Notes: generated from the letters alone by a model not told the origin. A stretch of 64,000 nt of DNA from DASSUW01 sp963774155 (GCA_963774155.1 CAVZDW010000008.1:1116001-1180000); one strand, 5' to 3'; shown: positions 30,912-39,420, counted from the stretch's first letter. Program-made: numbers and translations.

Positions 30912-32538
30912 AGCCGCCGTCGGCGGCGACCGGCACGGTGAGCGTGTCGGCCGAGGTGACCGTGCGGGTCGTCGTCTGCAGGCCCTCGGTGACGAGCGTC
31001 GCCGTGTAGGTCCGGCCGGCGGGCAGGAAGGCGAGCGGGACCGTGCGCTCGGCCGGCGGGCCGGCGGAGATGGAGGCGACCCACCACTCGTCGCCGTCGC
31101 GCCGCGCGATCGTGGCGAACGCGTCGGGCGCGCCGGCGAGCAGCCGCGTGTCGTCCCAGGCCACCGGCAGCGCGCGCAGGAGCGCGTCCGCGGCCGGGCG
31201 CGCCGCGTAGGCGGCGGGCGTGTCGGCGAGGTGCTGGAGCCCGGACTCGAAGGCCACCGCGAGCGCGAGCTGGTGGGCCTCGTTGGACCCGGGCGCCGAG
31301 AAGGTGGCGGGCGTGTAGTCCATCGAGCCGACCGCGTTGCGGGTGAAGACGAGGTTCACGTCGTGCGCGGCGGGGACGACGCCGGCCTTCGCGTACTCGC
31401 CGCCGAGCACCGCCTCGCCGGTGAGCACGTTCGGCCACGTGCGCTGGAGCCCGCGCGGGAGCGTGCTGCCGTGGAAGTTGACGACCAGGCGCCGGCGGGC
31501 GGCGGCGCGGGCGATGGCGTCGTAGACGGCGATGCGCGCGCGGCGGTCGGACTGCAGGAAGTCGGCCTTGATGCCCGCCACCCCCCACCCCGCCCAGCGG
31601 TCGAGCAGCCGGGCGCGCCGCCCGGGGTCGCGCAGCTCGCGCCAGTGGGTCCAGAGCAGGATCCGCACGCCGCGGGCGGCGGCGTACTGGACCAGGCCGG
31701 GGACCCAGGCGGCGTCCCAGCCCTCGTCGACGAGGACGTACTCCCACCCGCGCGCGGCCGCGGCGTCGACGAACGCCTGCTGGGTCTCGAGCCGCTCGGG
31801 GCTGGAGGAGTCCGACCACCACGACCAGGCGGCGCGGCCGGGCCGGATCCAGGACGGGTCGTCGATCCGCGACGGGCGCCCGAGCGAGAGCGGCAGGCTG
31901 GATCCGACGACGTCGTCGAGCCCACCGACGATCGCCAGGCGCCACGGGCTCATGCCGCGCACGGTGGCGCCGGTCACGCGCAGCGCGCCGCCGCGCGCGG
32001 CGAGCCGGGCGGCGCCGTCGCCGGTCAGCCCGGCCTCGGTGAGCAGCGCCCAGCCGCTCGGCGTCGCGAGCAGCGCCGGGTATCCGTACTCGCCCCGCGC
32101 GTCGTCGAGCCCGGTGGCCACGTACGGCCCCTCGTAGTTGCTCGTGTAGCGCTGGAGCCAGGCCCGCGAGGCCGGTGGCGCGGTGTAGCGCGGCTCCCCC
32201 ACGCCGCGCCCGCGGATCGCCACGCCGTCGTCTGCCACCAGGACCTCGAGGCGGCGGCCGGGAATGCGCAGGGCGATGACGCGCGCGTCGAGCGCGTGGA
32301 CGCGGCGCTTGCCGGCGGGGGTGCGGAAGCGCTGGCGGACGGTGCGGCGCGTGGCCCGGACGTCGCCGGCGCCCACCCGGACCCGGGCGCCGAGCCCGGC
32401 GGTCCTGACCGTCACGGCGCCGCCGCCGGCGCGGACGGTCGCGGTCAGCTCACCGCCGGGCGAGCGGACGGTCCACGTGCGCGCCTCGGCCGCGGGCGCG
32501 CAGAGCAGCACGACGGCGATCCCCCAGAGCAGCCTCAC
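30889..32538 (-). CDS. Glycoside hydrolase family 97 protein (secreted)
   Basis: A 549-residue exported protein with a signal peptide (LLWGIAVVLLCAPAAEA). The N-terminal beta-domain covers roughly residues 25-235, followed by a TIM barrel with GH97 signatures: AAWSWWSDSSSPERLETQQ, WEYVLVDEGWD, LWTHWRE, GVAGIKADFLQSDR (catalytic Asp of the retaining-type site) and VVNFHGSTLPRGLQRTWPN. A C-terminal beta-domain follows. Alpha-galactosidase or alpha-glucosidase activity is expected. The GTG at 32538 overlaps the cupin gene as GTGA. Confidence 0.87.
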   Translation of the reverse strand: MRLLWGIAVVLLCAPAAEARTWTVRSPGGELTATVRAGGGAVTVRTAGLGARVRVGAGDVRATRRTVRQRFRTPAGKRRVHALDARVIALRIPGRRLEVLVADDGVAIRGRGVGEPRYTAPPASRAWLQRYTSNYEGPYVATGLDDARGEYGYPALLATPSGWALLTEAGLTGDGAARLAARGGALRVTGATVRGMSPWRLAIVGGLDDVVGSSLPLSLGRPSRIDDPSWIRPGRAAWSWWSDSSSPERLETQQAFVDAAAARGWEYVLVDEGWDAAWVPGLVQYAAARGVRILLWTHWRELRDPGRRARLLDRWAGWGVAGIKADFLQSDRRARIAVYDAIARAAARRRLVVNFHGSTLPRGLQRTWPNVLTGEAVLGGEYAKAGVVPAAHDVNLVFTRNAVGSMDYTPATFSAPGSNEAHQLALAVAFESGLQHLADTPAAYAARPAADALLRALPVAWDDTRLLAGAPDAFATIARRDGDEWWVASISAGPPAERTVPLAFLPAGRTYTATLVTEGLQTTTRTVTSADTLTVPVAADGGFTLRLQP

Positions 32539-32909
32539 GCGCCTTCACGGTAGCTCCCCGCCCAGGCGGCGAACTCCGCCTCGAACCCGCCCGGAACCGA
32601 CACGTTGAAGATGCGGGCGGGCTCGCTCGTGCGGTTCGTGAAGTCGTGCGTGACGCCGGCCGGGACGCGCAGAAAGGTGCCCGCGGCCGCGTCGACCCAG
32701 CGCTCGCCGACGAGGAACGACATCGTCCCCGCCGCGACGATGAAGAGCTCCTCGTAGCCGTCGTGGCGGTGCGGGCCGGGTCCCGGGCCGCCCGGCTCGA
32801 CCGACCACTCCGACACGCAGTAGCCGTCGGCGTCGAGCTTGAACACGCCGCGCATCGCGCCGAGGTTGTAGGCGCGGCCCTCGCCGGGGCCGAGAATGAT
32901 CGGATCCAT
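32535..32909 (-). CDS. Cupin-domain protein (metal-binding type)
   Basis: A 124-residue cupin with intact motifs: GPGPHRHDGYEELFIVAAG (motif 1, two His and Glu) and FLRVPAGVTHDFTNRTSE (motif 2 with His), so it probably binds a divalent metal. The substrate is unknown; coupling to the GH97 gene suggests sugar metabolism. TACAAA lies 7 nt upstream of the ATG at 32909. Confidence 0.85.
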   Translation of the reverse strand: MDPIILGPGEGRAYNLGAMRGVFKLDADGYCVSEWSVEPGGPGPGPHRHDGYEELFIVAAGTMSFLVGERWVDAAAGTFLRVPAGVTHDFTNRTSEPARIFNVSVPGGFEAEFAAWAGSYREGA

Positions 32910-32948
32910 GCCACGGTTTGTACCGCGGCCGTCTTGGACGAACGGGAA

Positions 32949-33749
32949 CTACCCGACGGCGACGTAGCGGCTGGTGATGACCTGCCGGGCCTTGGGGCTG
33001 CGGCGGACCCAGCGCAGGAAGCGCGCCACCCGACCCTTCGGCTCCCCGCGCGTGACGAAGCCGAGCTGGGTGCGCGCCGGGTAGGCGCCGGACGAGACCG
33101 TGGCGCGCGAGCACTCGATGCCCTCGTAGGGGATCACGTGCACCCCGGCGGTGAAGGCCAGGTCGACGTAGCCCCAGGCGTTCGGCGTCCCCTTGACGTA
33201 GTCGCGGACGCCGGCTGAGCTCGTGAACGTGCGCGGGACGTAGGCGAGCGGGGTGAGCGGCTCGAGGAACGTCGCCTCGAACACGATGCGGGTACCGGCG
33301 CCCGCGGCCAGCGCGCCGGCGGCGACGGCGTCGCTCCGCGTCGCGCCCGGGACCTGCGCCCAGCTGACGGTGCGCGCGGCGACGAGGTCCCCGACCTGCG
33401 CGCGCGTGAGCCCGGGCACCGGGTTGGCCCGGTTGCTCACGAGGCAGACGCCGCTGCGGGCGGCCGGCCGGAACACCAGGCCGCCCGGGTCGCCGGGCAC
33501 GAGCGGGCGGGTGACGAGGCCGAGGTCGGTGATGCCGCGGGCGACGTCGGAGAGGCCGGTCACCGTGGTGCCGCCCACGATGTCGAAGCGCGGCGGTCGC
33601 TCGAGCGTTCGCCGGTAGAAGTACGCCAGGTCGGCGGCGAGGGCGGCCGCCGGGACGGCGCCGGACATGGTGATGGTCGGCGGTGCCTGGGCCGTGGCGG
33701 CCGGCGGCAGGAGCGCCAGGACCACGACGGCCACGAGCAGCGGCCTCAC
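32949..33749 (-). CDS. PstS-like phosphate-type substrate-binding protein
   Basis: A 266-residue exported binding protein of the PBP-like phosphate/tungstate type. The signal peptide is LLVAVVVLALLPPAATAQA. Then come TITMSGAVPAAALAADLAYF, FDIVGGTTVTGLSDVARGIT (the motif that cups the oxyanion), VCLVSNRANPVPGLTRAQV and FTSSAGVRDYVKGTPNAWGY. It is somewhat shorter than PstS and no pstCAB follow, so it may be an orphan or sensory protein. The GTG overlaps the subtilase stop as GTGA. Confidence 0.75.
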   Translation of the reverse strand: MRPLLVAVVVLALLPPAATAQAPPTITMSGAVPAAALAADLAYFYRRTLERPPRFDIVGGTTVTGLSDVARGITDLGLVTRPLVPGDPGGLVFRPAARSGVCLVSNRANPVPGLTRAQVGDLVAARTVSWAQVPGATRSDAVAAGALAAGAGTRIVFEATFLEPLTPLAYVPRTFTSSAGVRDYVKGTPNAWGYVDLAFTAGVHVIPYEGIECSRATVSSGAYPARTQLGFVTRGEPKGRVARFLRWVRRSPKARQVITSRYVAVG

Positions 33750-35104
33750 AGGATCCCCACCGTCGCCCCGACGCCCGAGCCTCGCCGCACGCGGCTCTTG
33801 CCGCGCTTCACCGCTCGGACCGTGCTCGTGTCCTTGGCGATGACGGCGCCGGCGGCATCGAGCGCGTCGACGCGCAGCTTCGAACCCCCGCGGCCGCGCA
33901 GGCGGACCGTGAACGGCGACGACCGCTTCGCCAGCTCGGCCGCGCGGCGCCCGTCGAGGCTCAGGCGGAAGCGGACGATGGGCCGCGTGTTGCCGATCGC
34001 CGCCACCTGCGCCACCAGCTGCGACCCCTTCCGCGCGGCGGACAGCACCTTCACCACCGGCGGCTGGCCGACGCCGTAGGAGGCGCTGCTGGCCACGCTG
34101 ATCACGGAGCTCAGGGCGTCGAGGTAGCCGCCGCCGACCGGCAGCGACGCCCGCCCCGCGTTCTGCAGGAGCTGCGCCCGGAGCTCGGCCGCCGACAGGT
34201 CGGGCCGCATCGCCGCCATCAGCGCCGCCACGCCGGCGGCGTGCGGTGCGGCCATCGACGTCCCGGACTTGAGCTCCCAACCGCCGTCCTTCGCGCTCGA
34301 GAGCACGTCCACGCCGGGGGCGGCCAGGCCGATGGTGTTGCGGCCGTAGTTCGAGAACTCCCCCAGGCTGCGGCCCTCCTGCGGCGCGGTCGCGGCCACG
34401 CCGATGATGTTGCGCTCCGGCAGCGCGACCGGGTAGCTCGGCTTCTGATCGACGTTGTCGGACAGGTTGCCCGCCGAGCACACGAGCAGCACGTTGGCCT
34501 CGGCCGCGGCCCGCACCGCGTCGGTGAGCCGCGGGTCGCGCGTCGGGCCGCCGAGGCTGAGGTTGATGATCCGCGCGCCGTTGGCCGCGGCGTAGCGGAT
34601 GCCCTCGGCGACGCCGCCGGTCGTCCCCGCGCCGCGGGCGTCGAGGACCTTGACGATCATCAGCTTCGCGCGGAACGCCACGCCGACGATCCCGCGCCCG
34701 TTCGCGGCCCCGGCGATGATCCCGGACACGTGCGTGCCGTGGCCGTTGCCGTCGGACAGGTCCTGGCGGTCCCGCCGCTCGGTGGTGAGGTCGACGCCGT
34801 GGACGTCGTCGACGTAGCCGTTGGCGTCGTCGTCGACCTCGTTCCCCGGTACCTCGCCGAAGTTGACCCAGATGTTCGGCGCGAGGTCGGGGTGGTCGAG
34901 CCGCGCGCCGGAGTCGATCACCGCGACGGTGACGCCGGCGCCCTGGGAGAGCTCCCACGCCGCCGGGAGATCGAGCAGGCTGCCCGGCGCGACCGCCCAC
35001 TGCTCGCCCTGACGGGCGTCATGGGGCGCCTGGGCGACGGCGGTGGCGGCGCCGGTGCCGAGCGCCACGATCGCCGCCGCGATTGATGTTGTCCTCGAGA
35101 ACAC
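33746..35104 (-). CDS. Secreted subtilisin-family (S8) serine protease
   Basis: A 452-residue exported protease. The signal peptide is FSRTTSIAAAIVALGTGAAT. The catalytic triad is visible as Asp in TVAVIDSGARLDHPDLAPN, His in DGNGHGTHVSGIIAG, and Ser in LKSGTSMAAPHAAGVAAL; the oxyanion-hole Asn is in LLVCSAGNLSD. A C-terminal beta-domain of about 100 residues follows. There is no obvious inhibitor-type propeptide. The GTG at 35104 gives the best signal peptide; TTG 35125 is an alternative. A 25-bp operator-like palindrome lies 37 nt upstream. Confidence 0.88.
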   Translation of the reverse strand: MFSRTTSIAAAIVALGTGAATAVAQAPHDARQGEQWAVAPGSLLDLPAAWELSQGAGVTVAVIDSGARLDHPDLAPNIWVNFGEVPGNEVDDDANGYVDDVHGVDLTTERRDRQDLSDGNGHGTHVSGIIAGAANGRGIVGVAFRAKLMIVKVLDARGAGTTGGVAEGIRYAAANGARIINLSLGGPTRDPRLTDAVRAAAEANVLLVCSAGNLSDNVDQKPSYPVALPERNIIGVAATAPQEGRSLGEFSNYGRNTIGLAAPGVDVLSSAKDGGWELKSGTSMAAPHAAGVAALMAAMRPDLSAAELRAQLLQNAGRASLPVGGGYLDALSSVISVASSASYGVGQPPVVKVLSAARKGSQLVAQVAAIGNTRPIVRFRLSLDGRRAAELAKRSSPFTVRLRGRGGSKLRVDALDAAGAVIAKDTSTVRAVKRGKSRVRRGSGVGATVGIL

Positions 35105-35140
35105 CTGACCGGTCGAGGTTCGCAAGTGCCGGTGCGTCGC

Positions 35141-35165
35141 GCAATCACCCAGATTGGGTGATTGC
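35141..35165. promoter_or_regulatory. Operator-like perfect inverted repeat between divergent genes
   Basis: GCAATCACCCA (35141-35151), 3 nt, TGGGTGATTGC (35155-35165). It overlaps the predicted -35 (TTGCTC, 35162-35167) of the plus-strand gene at 35199 and lies upstream of the subtilase. The size and symmetry suit a homodimeric repressor; the regulator is not identified. Confidence 0.65.
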
Positions 35166-35184
35166 TCCGCGACGGGACGGCGTC

Positions 35185-35190
35185 TAGCGT
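35185..35190 (+). promoter_or_regulatory. -10 TAGCGT for the gene at 35199
   Basis: TAGCGT with an 8-nt spacer to the ATG at 35199; TTGCTC lies 17 nt upstream as a -35 and is partly covered by the palindrome. Confidence 0.5.
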
Positions 35191-35198
35191 CGGCCCTC

Positions 35199-36119
35199 AT
35201 GCGACTTCGGGCGATGGCGGCATGCGTACTTGGCTCGTGTGCGCTCGCTGCGCCGGCGTCCGCGCAGGAGCCGGTTCGCCTCGTCGCGCCGGCCGACTGC
35301 CTCACCAACGCGGGCTGCGGGCCCGGGCTGGCACGTTCGTACGGGCTCGACGTGAAGAGCGCCTTCGTCCCGCTCGAGGTCGCCGACGCCGGGATCCAGG
35401 CGCTCGACGACGGGATCGGCGAGGTCGCCGTCGCCTTCAGCTCGAACCCGGACGTCTCGCGGCCGGACGTCCTCACGCTCGACGACGATCGCAAGATGAT
35501 CGGCTCGGACCGGATCGTGCCGGTGGTGCGCTCCTCGGTCCTGCGCGCGTACGGCCCCCGCGCGCGGGACATCCGCCGCCGGCTCGATGCGGCGTCGTCG
35601 GTGCTCACGACGCTCGCGCTGCGCGACCTCAACCAGCAGGTGATCGACGGCCGGCTGCCCGAGGCGGTGGGCGGCGAGTTCGTCGACGCGAACGGGCTCG
35701 GCGGCAGCGCGAAGCAGCGGAGGGGGCCGCGGATCGTCGTCGGCTTCCAGGACTTCGCCGAGAACGAGACGCTCGCGTACCTCTACGCGGAGGCGCTCCG
35801 GGCCGGCGGCTACCGGGTGGCCGTGCGCAGCGTGGGCGGGCTCCGGCGCGAGGCCGTGCGGCGGCTGCGCCGCGGGCGGATCGCGATGTACGCCGCGTAC
35901 TCGGGCTCGCTCATGAGCTTCCTCGGGCGGCGGCCGGCCGACGATGCGCGTCTGCGGCGGACGCTGCGCCGCGCGCTGCGGCGGGAGGCCGGCGCCCAGC
36001 CGATGGCCTTCGCCCCGGGCGAGAACCGCAACGTGTTCGTCATGAAGTCCGAGACCGCGCGCCGCCTCGGCGTGGCGAAGCTCTCGGACCTCGCGCGGTA
36101 CTGGCCCGCCGTGCCCTGA
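35199..36119 (+). CDS. Glycine betaine/choline-type (OpuAC) substrate-binding protein, circularly permuted
   Basis: A 306-residue exported protein with a signal peptide (ACVLGSCALAAPASA). The order of OpuAC segments is reversed. Residues about 25-165 match the usual C-terminal half (PADCLTNAGCGPGLARSYGL, VAVAFSSNPDVSRPDVLTL, DRIVPVVRSSVL, ALRDLNQQVIDG). Residues about 175-306 match the usual N-terminal half (RIVVGFQDFAENETLAYLYA, IAMYAAYSGSLMSFLG, GVAKLSDLARYWP). A tandem duplication trimmed at both ends would produce this. No permease or ATPase gene is adjacent. ATG 35199 is nearly leaderless. Confidence 0.75.
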   Translation: MRLRAMAACVLGSCALAAPASAQEPVRLVAPADCLTNAGCGPGLARSYGLDVKSAFVPLEVADAGIQALDDGIGEVAVAFSSNPDVSRPDVLTLDDDRKMIGSDRIVPVVRSSVLRAYGPRARDIRRRLDAASSVLTTLALRDLNQQVIDGRLPEAVGGEFVDANGLGGSAKQRRGPRIVVGFQDFAENETLAYLYAEALRAGGYRVAVRSVGGLRREAVRRLRRGRIAMYAAYSGSLMSFLGRRPADDARLRRTLRRALRREAGAQPMAFAPGENRNVFVMKSETARRLGVAKLSDLARYWPAVP

Positions 36120-36174
36120 GGTTCAGGGAGCGCTCTCGGGGTGGCCCCCGAGGCGGCCGCGGGTGATCGGGGCC

Positions 36175-36180
36175 TACGGT
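36175..36180 (+). promoter_or_regulatory. Leaderless -10 TACGGT for the gene at 36187
   Basis: TACGGT followed by exactly 6 nt and the ATG at 36187. No ribosome binding site is present. Confidence 0.5.
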
Positions 36181-36186
36181 GCGGTC

Positions 36187-36843
36187 ATGCGGAAACTCAT
36201 CGTGAACACCTTCCTCTCGCTCGACGGCGTGATGCAGGCCCCGGGCGGGCCGGAGGAGGACCCCACCGCCGGCTTCGAGTACGGCGGCTGGTCGGTCAAC
36301 TACTGGGACGAGGTCATGGGCGAGGTGATGAGCCGCGAGTTCGCCGAGCCGTTCGACCTCCTGCTCGGGCGCAAGACGTACGAGATCTTCGCGGCGCACT
36401 GGCCGCACGTCGACGAGCCGGGCGCGGCGGAGCTGAACGCCGCCACCAAGTACGTCGCGTCGACCACGCTGTCGCCGTCGGACCTCTCGTGGGAGAAGTC
36501 GGTGCTGCTCGAGGGCGAGCTCGGGCCGGCCGTCGAGGCGGCCAAGGCGACGGACGGCCCGGACCTGCACGTCCACGGGAGCTCGGACCTGATCCAGGGG
36601 CTCCTGGCGGCGGACGTCATCGACGAGTTCCGCCTCGTCATCTTCCCGCTCGTCCTCGGGCCGGGGAAGCGGCTGTTCGGCGCCGGGACGGTCCCCGCGG
36701 GCCTCAAGCTCGTCGCGTCGACGGTCTCGACCACCGGCGTGTTCCTCGCGCGGTACGAGCGGGCGGGAGCCATCAGCGTCGGCTCGTTCGCGCTGGAGGA
36801 GCCGACCGAGGCCGAGGTCGAGCGGCGCGCTTCGCTGCGATGA
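36187..36843 (+). CDS. Dihydrofolate reductase-like (RibD C-terminal) protein
   Basis: A 218-residue protein of the RibD-C/DHFR superfamily common in actinobacteria. Features are RKLIVNTFLSLDGVMQAPGG at the start, FDLLLGRKTYEIFAAHWP, LHVHGSSDLIQGLLAADVID (the NADPH-binding Gly-Ser), and LVIFPLVLGPGKRLFG. The physiological substrate is unknown; members reduce pyrimidine or pterin-like compounds. The stop overlaps the next ATG as ATGA. Confidence 0.88.
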   Translation: MRKLIVNTFLSLDGVMQAPGGPEEDPTAGFEYGGWSVNYWDEVMGEVMSREFAEPFDLLLGRKTYEIFAAHWPHVDEPGAAELNAATKYVASTTLSPSDLSWEKSVLLEGELGPAVEAAKATDGPDLHVHGSSDLIQGLLAADVIDEFRLVIFPLVLGPGKRLFGAGTVPAGLKLVASTVSTTGVFLARYERAGAISVGSFALEEPTEAEVERRASLR

Positions 36844-37322
36844 CCGGGCTCGGCTACGGCGTCACGCTGGCGACGGCCGTCGGCGCGGGCGCCGCGGGCG
36901 GCGTGTTCTTCGCGTTCTCCTCCTTCGTCATGCCCGCGCTGCGGCGGTTGCCCGCGGCGACGGGCACGGCGGCGATGCAGTCGATCAACGAGCGGGCGCT
37001 GACGCCGCCGTTCATGGCGGCGCTGTTCGGGACGGCGGCGGGGTCCGCGGGGCTCGCGGCCTGGGCGGCTCTCGGTTCGGGCGACGACGTCCCGCGAGGC
37101 TGGCTGATCGGCGGCGCCGCCGCGTACCTGCTCGGCACGATCGCCGTGACCATCGCCGGCAACGTGCCGTTGAACGAGCGGCTGGCCGCGGTCACGCCGT
37201 CGGAGACCGACACGGCGGCGTGGCAGGAGTGGGTCTCCCGCTGGACGGCGCTGAACCACGTCCGCACCGTGGCCGGGCTGGCCGCCTCCGCCGCGTTCGC
37301 GGTCGCGCTCGAGCAGGCCTAG
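36840..37322 (+). CDS. DUF1772 (anthrone oxygenase-like) membrane protein
   Basis: A 160-residue membrane protein with about four helices. DUF1772 signatures are GGVFFAFSSFVMPALRRLPA near residue 20, AMQSINERALTPPFMAALF, and VPLNERLAAV. It lacks obvious cofactor residues. It is coupled to the DHFR-like gene by an ATGA overlap and converges on the next gene with a 4-nt overlap. Confidence 0.87.
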   Translation: MTGLGYGVTLATAVGAGAAGGVFFAFSSFVMPALRRLPAATGTAAMQSINERALTPPFMAALFGTAAGSAGLAAWAALGSGDDVPRGWLIGGAAAYLLGTIAVTIAGNVPLNERLAAVTPSETDTAAWQEWVSRWTALNHVRTVAGLAASAAFAVALEQA

Positions 37323-38077
37323 CCCGCGAGCTGCTCGGCGGCGCTGCCGGGCGGCGGCGGGTCGTCGAGCCGGCCCGGGAGGCGCGCCGGCTCGGCGGCC
37401 GCGGCCGCCCAGTCGACGACCGCCTTCGCCGGGTTCGACGGGTCGACGGCGACGGGCAGCTCGGCGCCGGGCGCGGCGAGCCAGGCCGCGTAGAACGGGA
37501 CCTCGGCCCCGTGCGCCAGGGCCTCGGCGCCGTCGTCGAGGCGGAGCGTCACGTCGAAGTTCAGCGTCGCGCCGAACGCGCTGCCCGTCTGAGCGAGGCC
37601 GACGATCGTCGCCCGCCGGGGGGTCCACTTCTTCAGCTTGCGCTCCATGCCCCAGTCGACGGCCTTGTCGACCACGCCTTCGGCCGGCGGCTTGCGCCGC
37701 AGCTTCTGGGCCGGCTCGCCGGTCACGCCCCAGCGAGCGCACATGCCCGGCCAGTCGAGCACGACCTTGTCGCCGTCGCTCTCGCGGACCATCACCTCGA
37801 CGCCGAGTCGCAGCCGCGCCAGCAGGTGCATCGGGCCACCCACGAGCTGGATGCCCGCGTCGCGGGAGCCGTCCAGCCCCGGCACGGCAACCCGGACGAA
37901 CCGCACGGTCGTGCCGTCGTCGAGCCGCTGCTCGACCCCGGTGATCGTCGCGGTCGCCACGTCGCCGTGCTCGAGCGCCTGCTCCGCACGCTTGAAGGCG
38001 GGATCGACGAGCGTCGGCGACAGCACCTCGGGAGCCACCAGGTTCAGCTTCTCGAGACCCCGCCGCAGCACACCCAT
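37319..38077 (-). CDS. Unknown cytoplasmic protein with a repeated beta-domain
   Basis: A 252-residue protein with two similar halves, each beginning near ATITGVEQRLDDGTTVRFVR (about residue 43) or ATIVGLAQTGSAFGATLNFD (about residue 159), suggesting two small beta-barrels. Between them is a basic segment (EPAQKLRRKPPAEGVVDKAV). There is no signal peptide or membrane helix. I do not recognise the family. The ATG at 38077 has TAGGAT exactly 6 nt upstream. The GC-rich palindrome array lies upstream. Confidence 0.6.
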   Translation of the reverse strand: MGVLRRGLEKLNLVAPEVLSPTLVDPAFKRAEQALEHGDVATATITGVEQRLDDGTTVRFVRVAVPGLDGSRDAGIQLVGGPMHLLARLRLGVEVMVRESDGDKVVLDWPGMCARWGVTGEPAQKLRRKPPAEGVVDKAVDWGMERKLKKWTPRRATIVGLAQTGSAFGATLNFDVTLRLDDGAEALAHGAEVPFYAAWLAAPGAELPVAVDPSNPAKAVVDWAAAAAEPARLPGRLDDPPPPGSAAEQLAG

Positions 38078-38083
38078 CCAGCG

Positions 38084-38089
38084 ATCCTA
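38084..38089 (-). promoter_or_regulatory. Leaderless -10 TAGGAT for the gene at 38077
   Basis: TAGGAT on the minus strand, exactly 6 nt before the ATG at 38077. No ribosome binding site is present. Confidence 0.5.
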
Positions 38090-38095
38090 AGCCAC

Positions 38096-38250
38096 CAAGG
38101 GGGGTCTGACCCGTAAGGGGGTCTGACCCCCTTACTGCTCTCGCCGCGGCGGACCCCACGCGGTAGAGCCAAATGTCGCCCCGCCGCGTAAGGGGGTCTG
38201 ACCCCCCTTGGTGCCGCGAGGCCGGGTAAGGGGGTCTGACCCCCCTTGGT
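38096..38250. repeat. Array of four REP-like palindromes (core AGGGGGTCTGACCCCC)
   Basis: Four copies fill the gap between LtrA and the gene at 38077: 38096-38116 (divergent, 3' arm shortened), 38113-38135 (a perfect 11-bp inverted repeat with a single central base), 38188-38212 and 38226-38250. Copies 3 and 4 are identical over GTAAGGGGGTCTGACCCCCC plus TTGGT. The last copy abuts the LtrA stop codon, so the array may also act as a terminator. A related shorter element (GGGTCTGGACCC) occurs at about 44610-44621. Confidence 0.85.
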
Positions 38251-39420
38251 TCAGCGGGCGAGGTGGCGCTCGAGGGTCGTCGGGTCGGCTCGGTGCGTGA
38301 GGGCCGCGCAGGTGACCATCCACGCGGTGAGGAGCCAGACGTACTCGTGGGCCGAGAGGACCTCGGCGAGCCGGGCGAGCTGGAAGGTCGCGACGAGAAG
38401 GACGAGCCGGGCGATGCGGCCGAGCCGGCTCCCCGCGACGAGGAAGACGCGGGTGCCCGCGAGGTAGATGCCGAGGCCGACCGAGGCCAGCCAGTACGCC
38501 GCGCGCGGCGGCTCGCCGCCCTCCAGCAGGAGGCCCACCCCGGCCGCCGTGATGATGAGCGCGAAGGCCGGGAGCATGTGGCCGACCGCGAAGATGGCGC
38601 GGGCGATCGTCGGCGACCCGCCCGAGAGCTCGAGCACGCGGAAGTTGATCTCGGCCGCGGCGTCGAAGTAGAGCCACCACAGCGCGGCGGCCAGGATCAT
38701 CGCCGCCGTCAGCGCCGCCCAGCCCCCGACCGTGGCCACGTGCCCGTCCACCGACGCATGGCCGGCGGAGACCACCACCTCGCCGAGCAGGATGATCAGG
38801 AAGAGCCCGAACCGCTCCGCGAAATGGTGCGCGTCCAGCGCCTCGGACGGGTCGGCCGGGACCAGCGCCTTGAGGTCGTGCTCGCGCCGCGCCCGGCGCG
38901 ACGCCTCCCGGTCATCGACCAGCAGCGCGCCCGACTCGGACGCGATCGCGATCGCCCACAACAGGTACCGCCACGGCTCCGGGACCCAGACGGAGACCGT
39001 GAGCAGGACGGCCGACGTCAGGTACGCCCGCGTGATCCGCCGCCCCACGAGCTCGCGCCAGCCACCGCCGACCGCGTGCGCGCCGGCCAGCACGACGCGC
39101 GTGACGGCCAGGCTCAGCGCGAAGACCGTGCTGTCGCCGACCGACGCCGGGTCGATGGCGACCGCCGCGACCCCCGCCGGCACGCTGCCCGCCAGGAAGA
39201 GGAGCCGCTGCGCCGGAGCATCGGCCCCGTGGCGGTTGTAGAGCACCGCGAAGCCGATCCAGGTCCACCACAGCGCGAGGAACAGACCCAGCGTGATCCA
39301 GACGGTCCCGGCGGTCGGATCGACCACGATCAGGTGCGCGAGCTGCCCGACCGCCAGGACGAACACGAGGTCCAGATAGAGCTCGACCCACGAGACCCGC
39401 TTGCCCGTCACCCTCAACAT
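38251..39420 (-). CDS. Low temperature requirement A (LtrA)-family membrane protein
   Basis: A 389-residue polytopic protein with about ten to twelve helices. LtrA signatures are VSWVELYLDLVFVLAVGQLA at the N-terminus and LDAHHFAERFGLFLIILLGE in the middle, the latter being the most conserved stretch. Function is uncertain; it was named for a Listeria cold-growth phenotype. The ATG at 39420 is chosen because the homology begins there; no clear ribosome binding site is seen. Confidence 0.9.
   Translation of the reverse strand: MLRVTGKRVSWVELYLDLVFVLAVGQLAHLIVVDPTAGTVWITLGLFLALWWTWIGFAVLYNRHGADAPAQRLLFLAGSVPAGVAAVAIDPASVGDSTVFALSLAVTRVVLAGAHAVGGGWRELVGRRITRAYLTSAVLLTVSVWVPEPWRYLLWAIAIASESGALLVDDREASRRARREHDLKALVPADPSEALDAHHFAERFGLFLIILLGEVVVSAGHASVDGHVATVGGWAALTAAMILAAALWWLYFDAAAEINFRVLELSGGSPTIARAIFAVGHMLPAFALIITAAGVGLLLEGGEPPRAAYWLASVGLGIYLAGTRVFLVAGSRLGRIARLVLLVATFQLARLAEVLSAHEYVWLLTAWMVTCAALTHRADPTTLERHLAR

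Noticed and set aside
32949..33749. A phosphate ABC transporter operon (pst)
   Set aside because: Only a PstS-like binding protein is present; no permease or ATPase genes follow, so the operon call is not supported.
38096..38250. Possible CRISPR array
   Set aside because: The repeats are GC-rich palindromes with irregular spacing (about 15, 75 and 38 nt) and no cas gene; they fit REP-like elements better.
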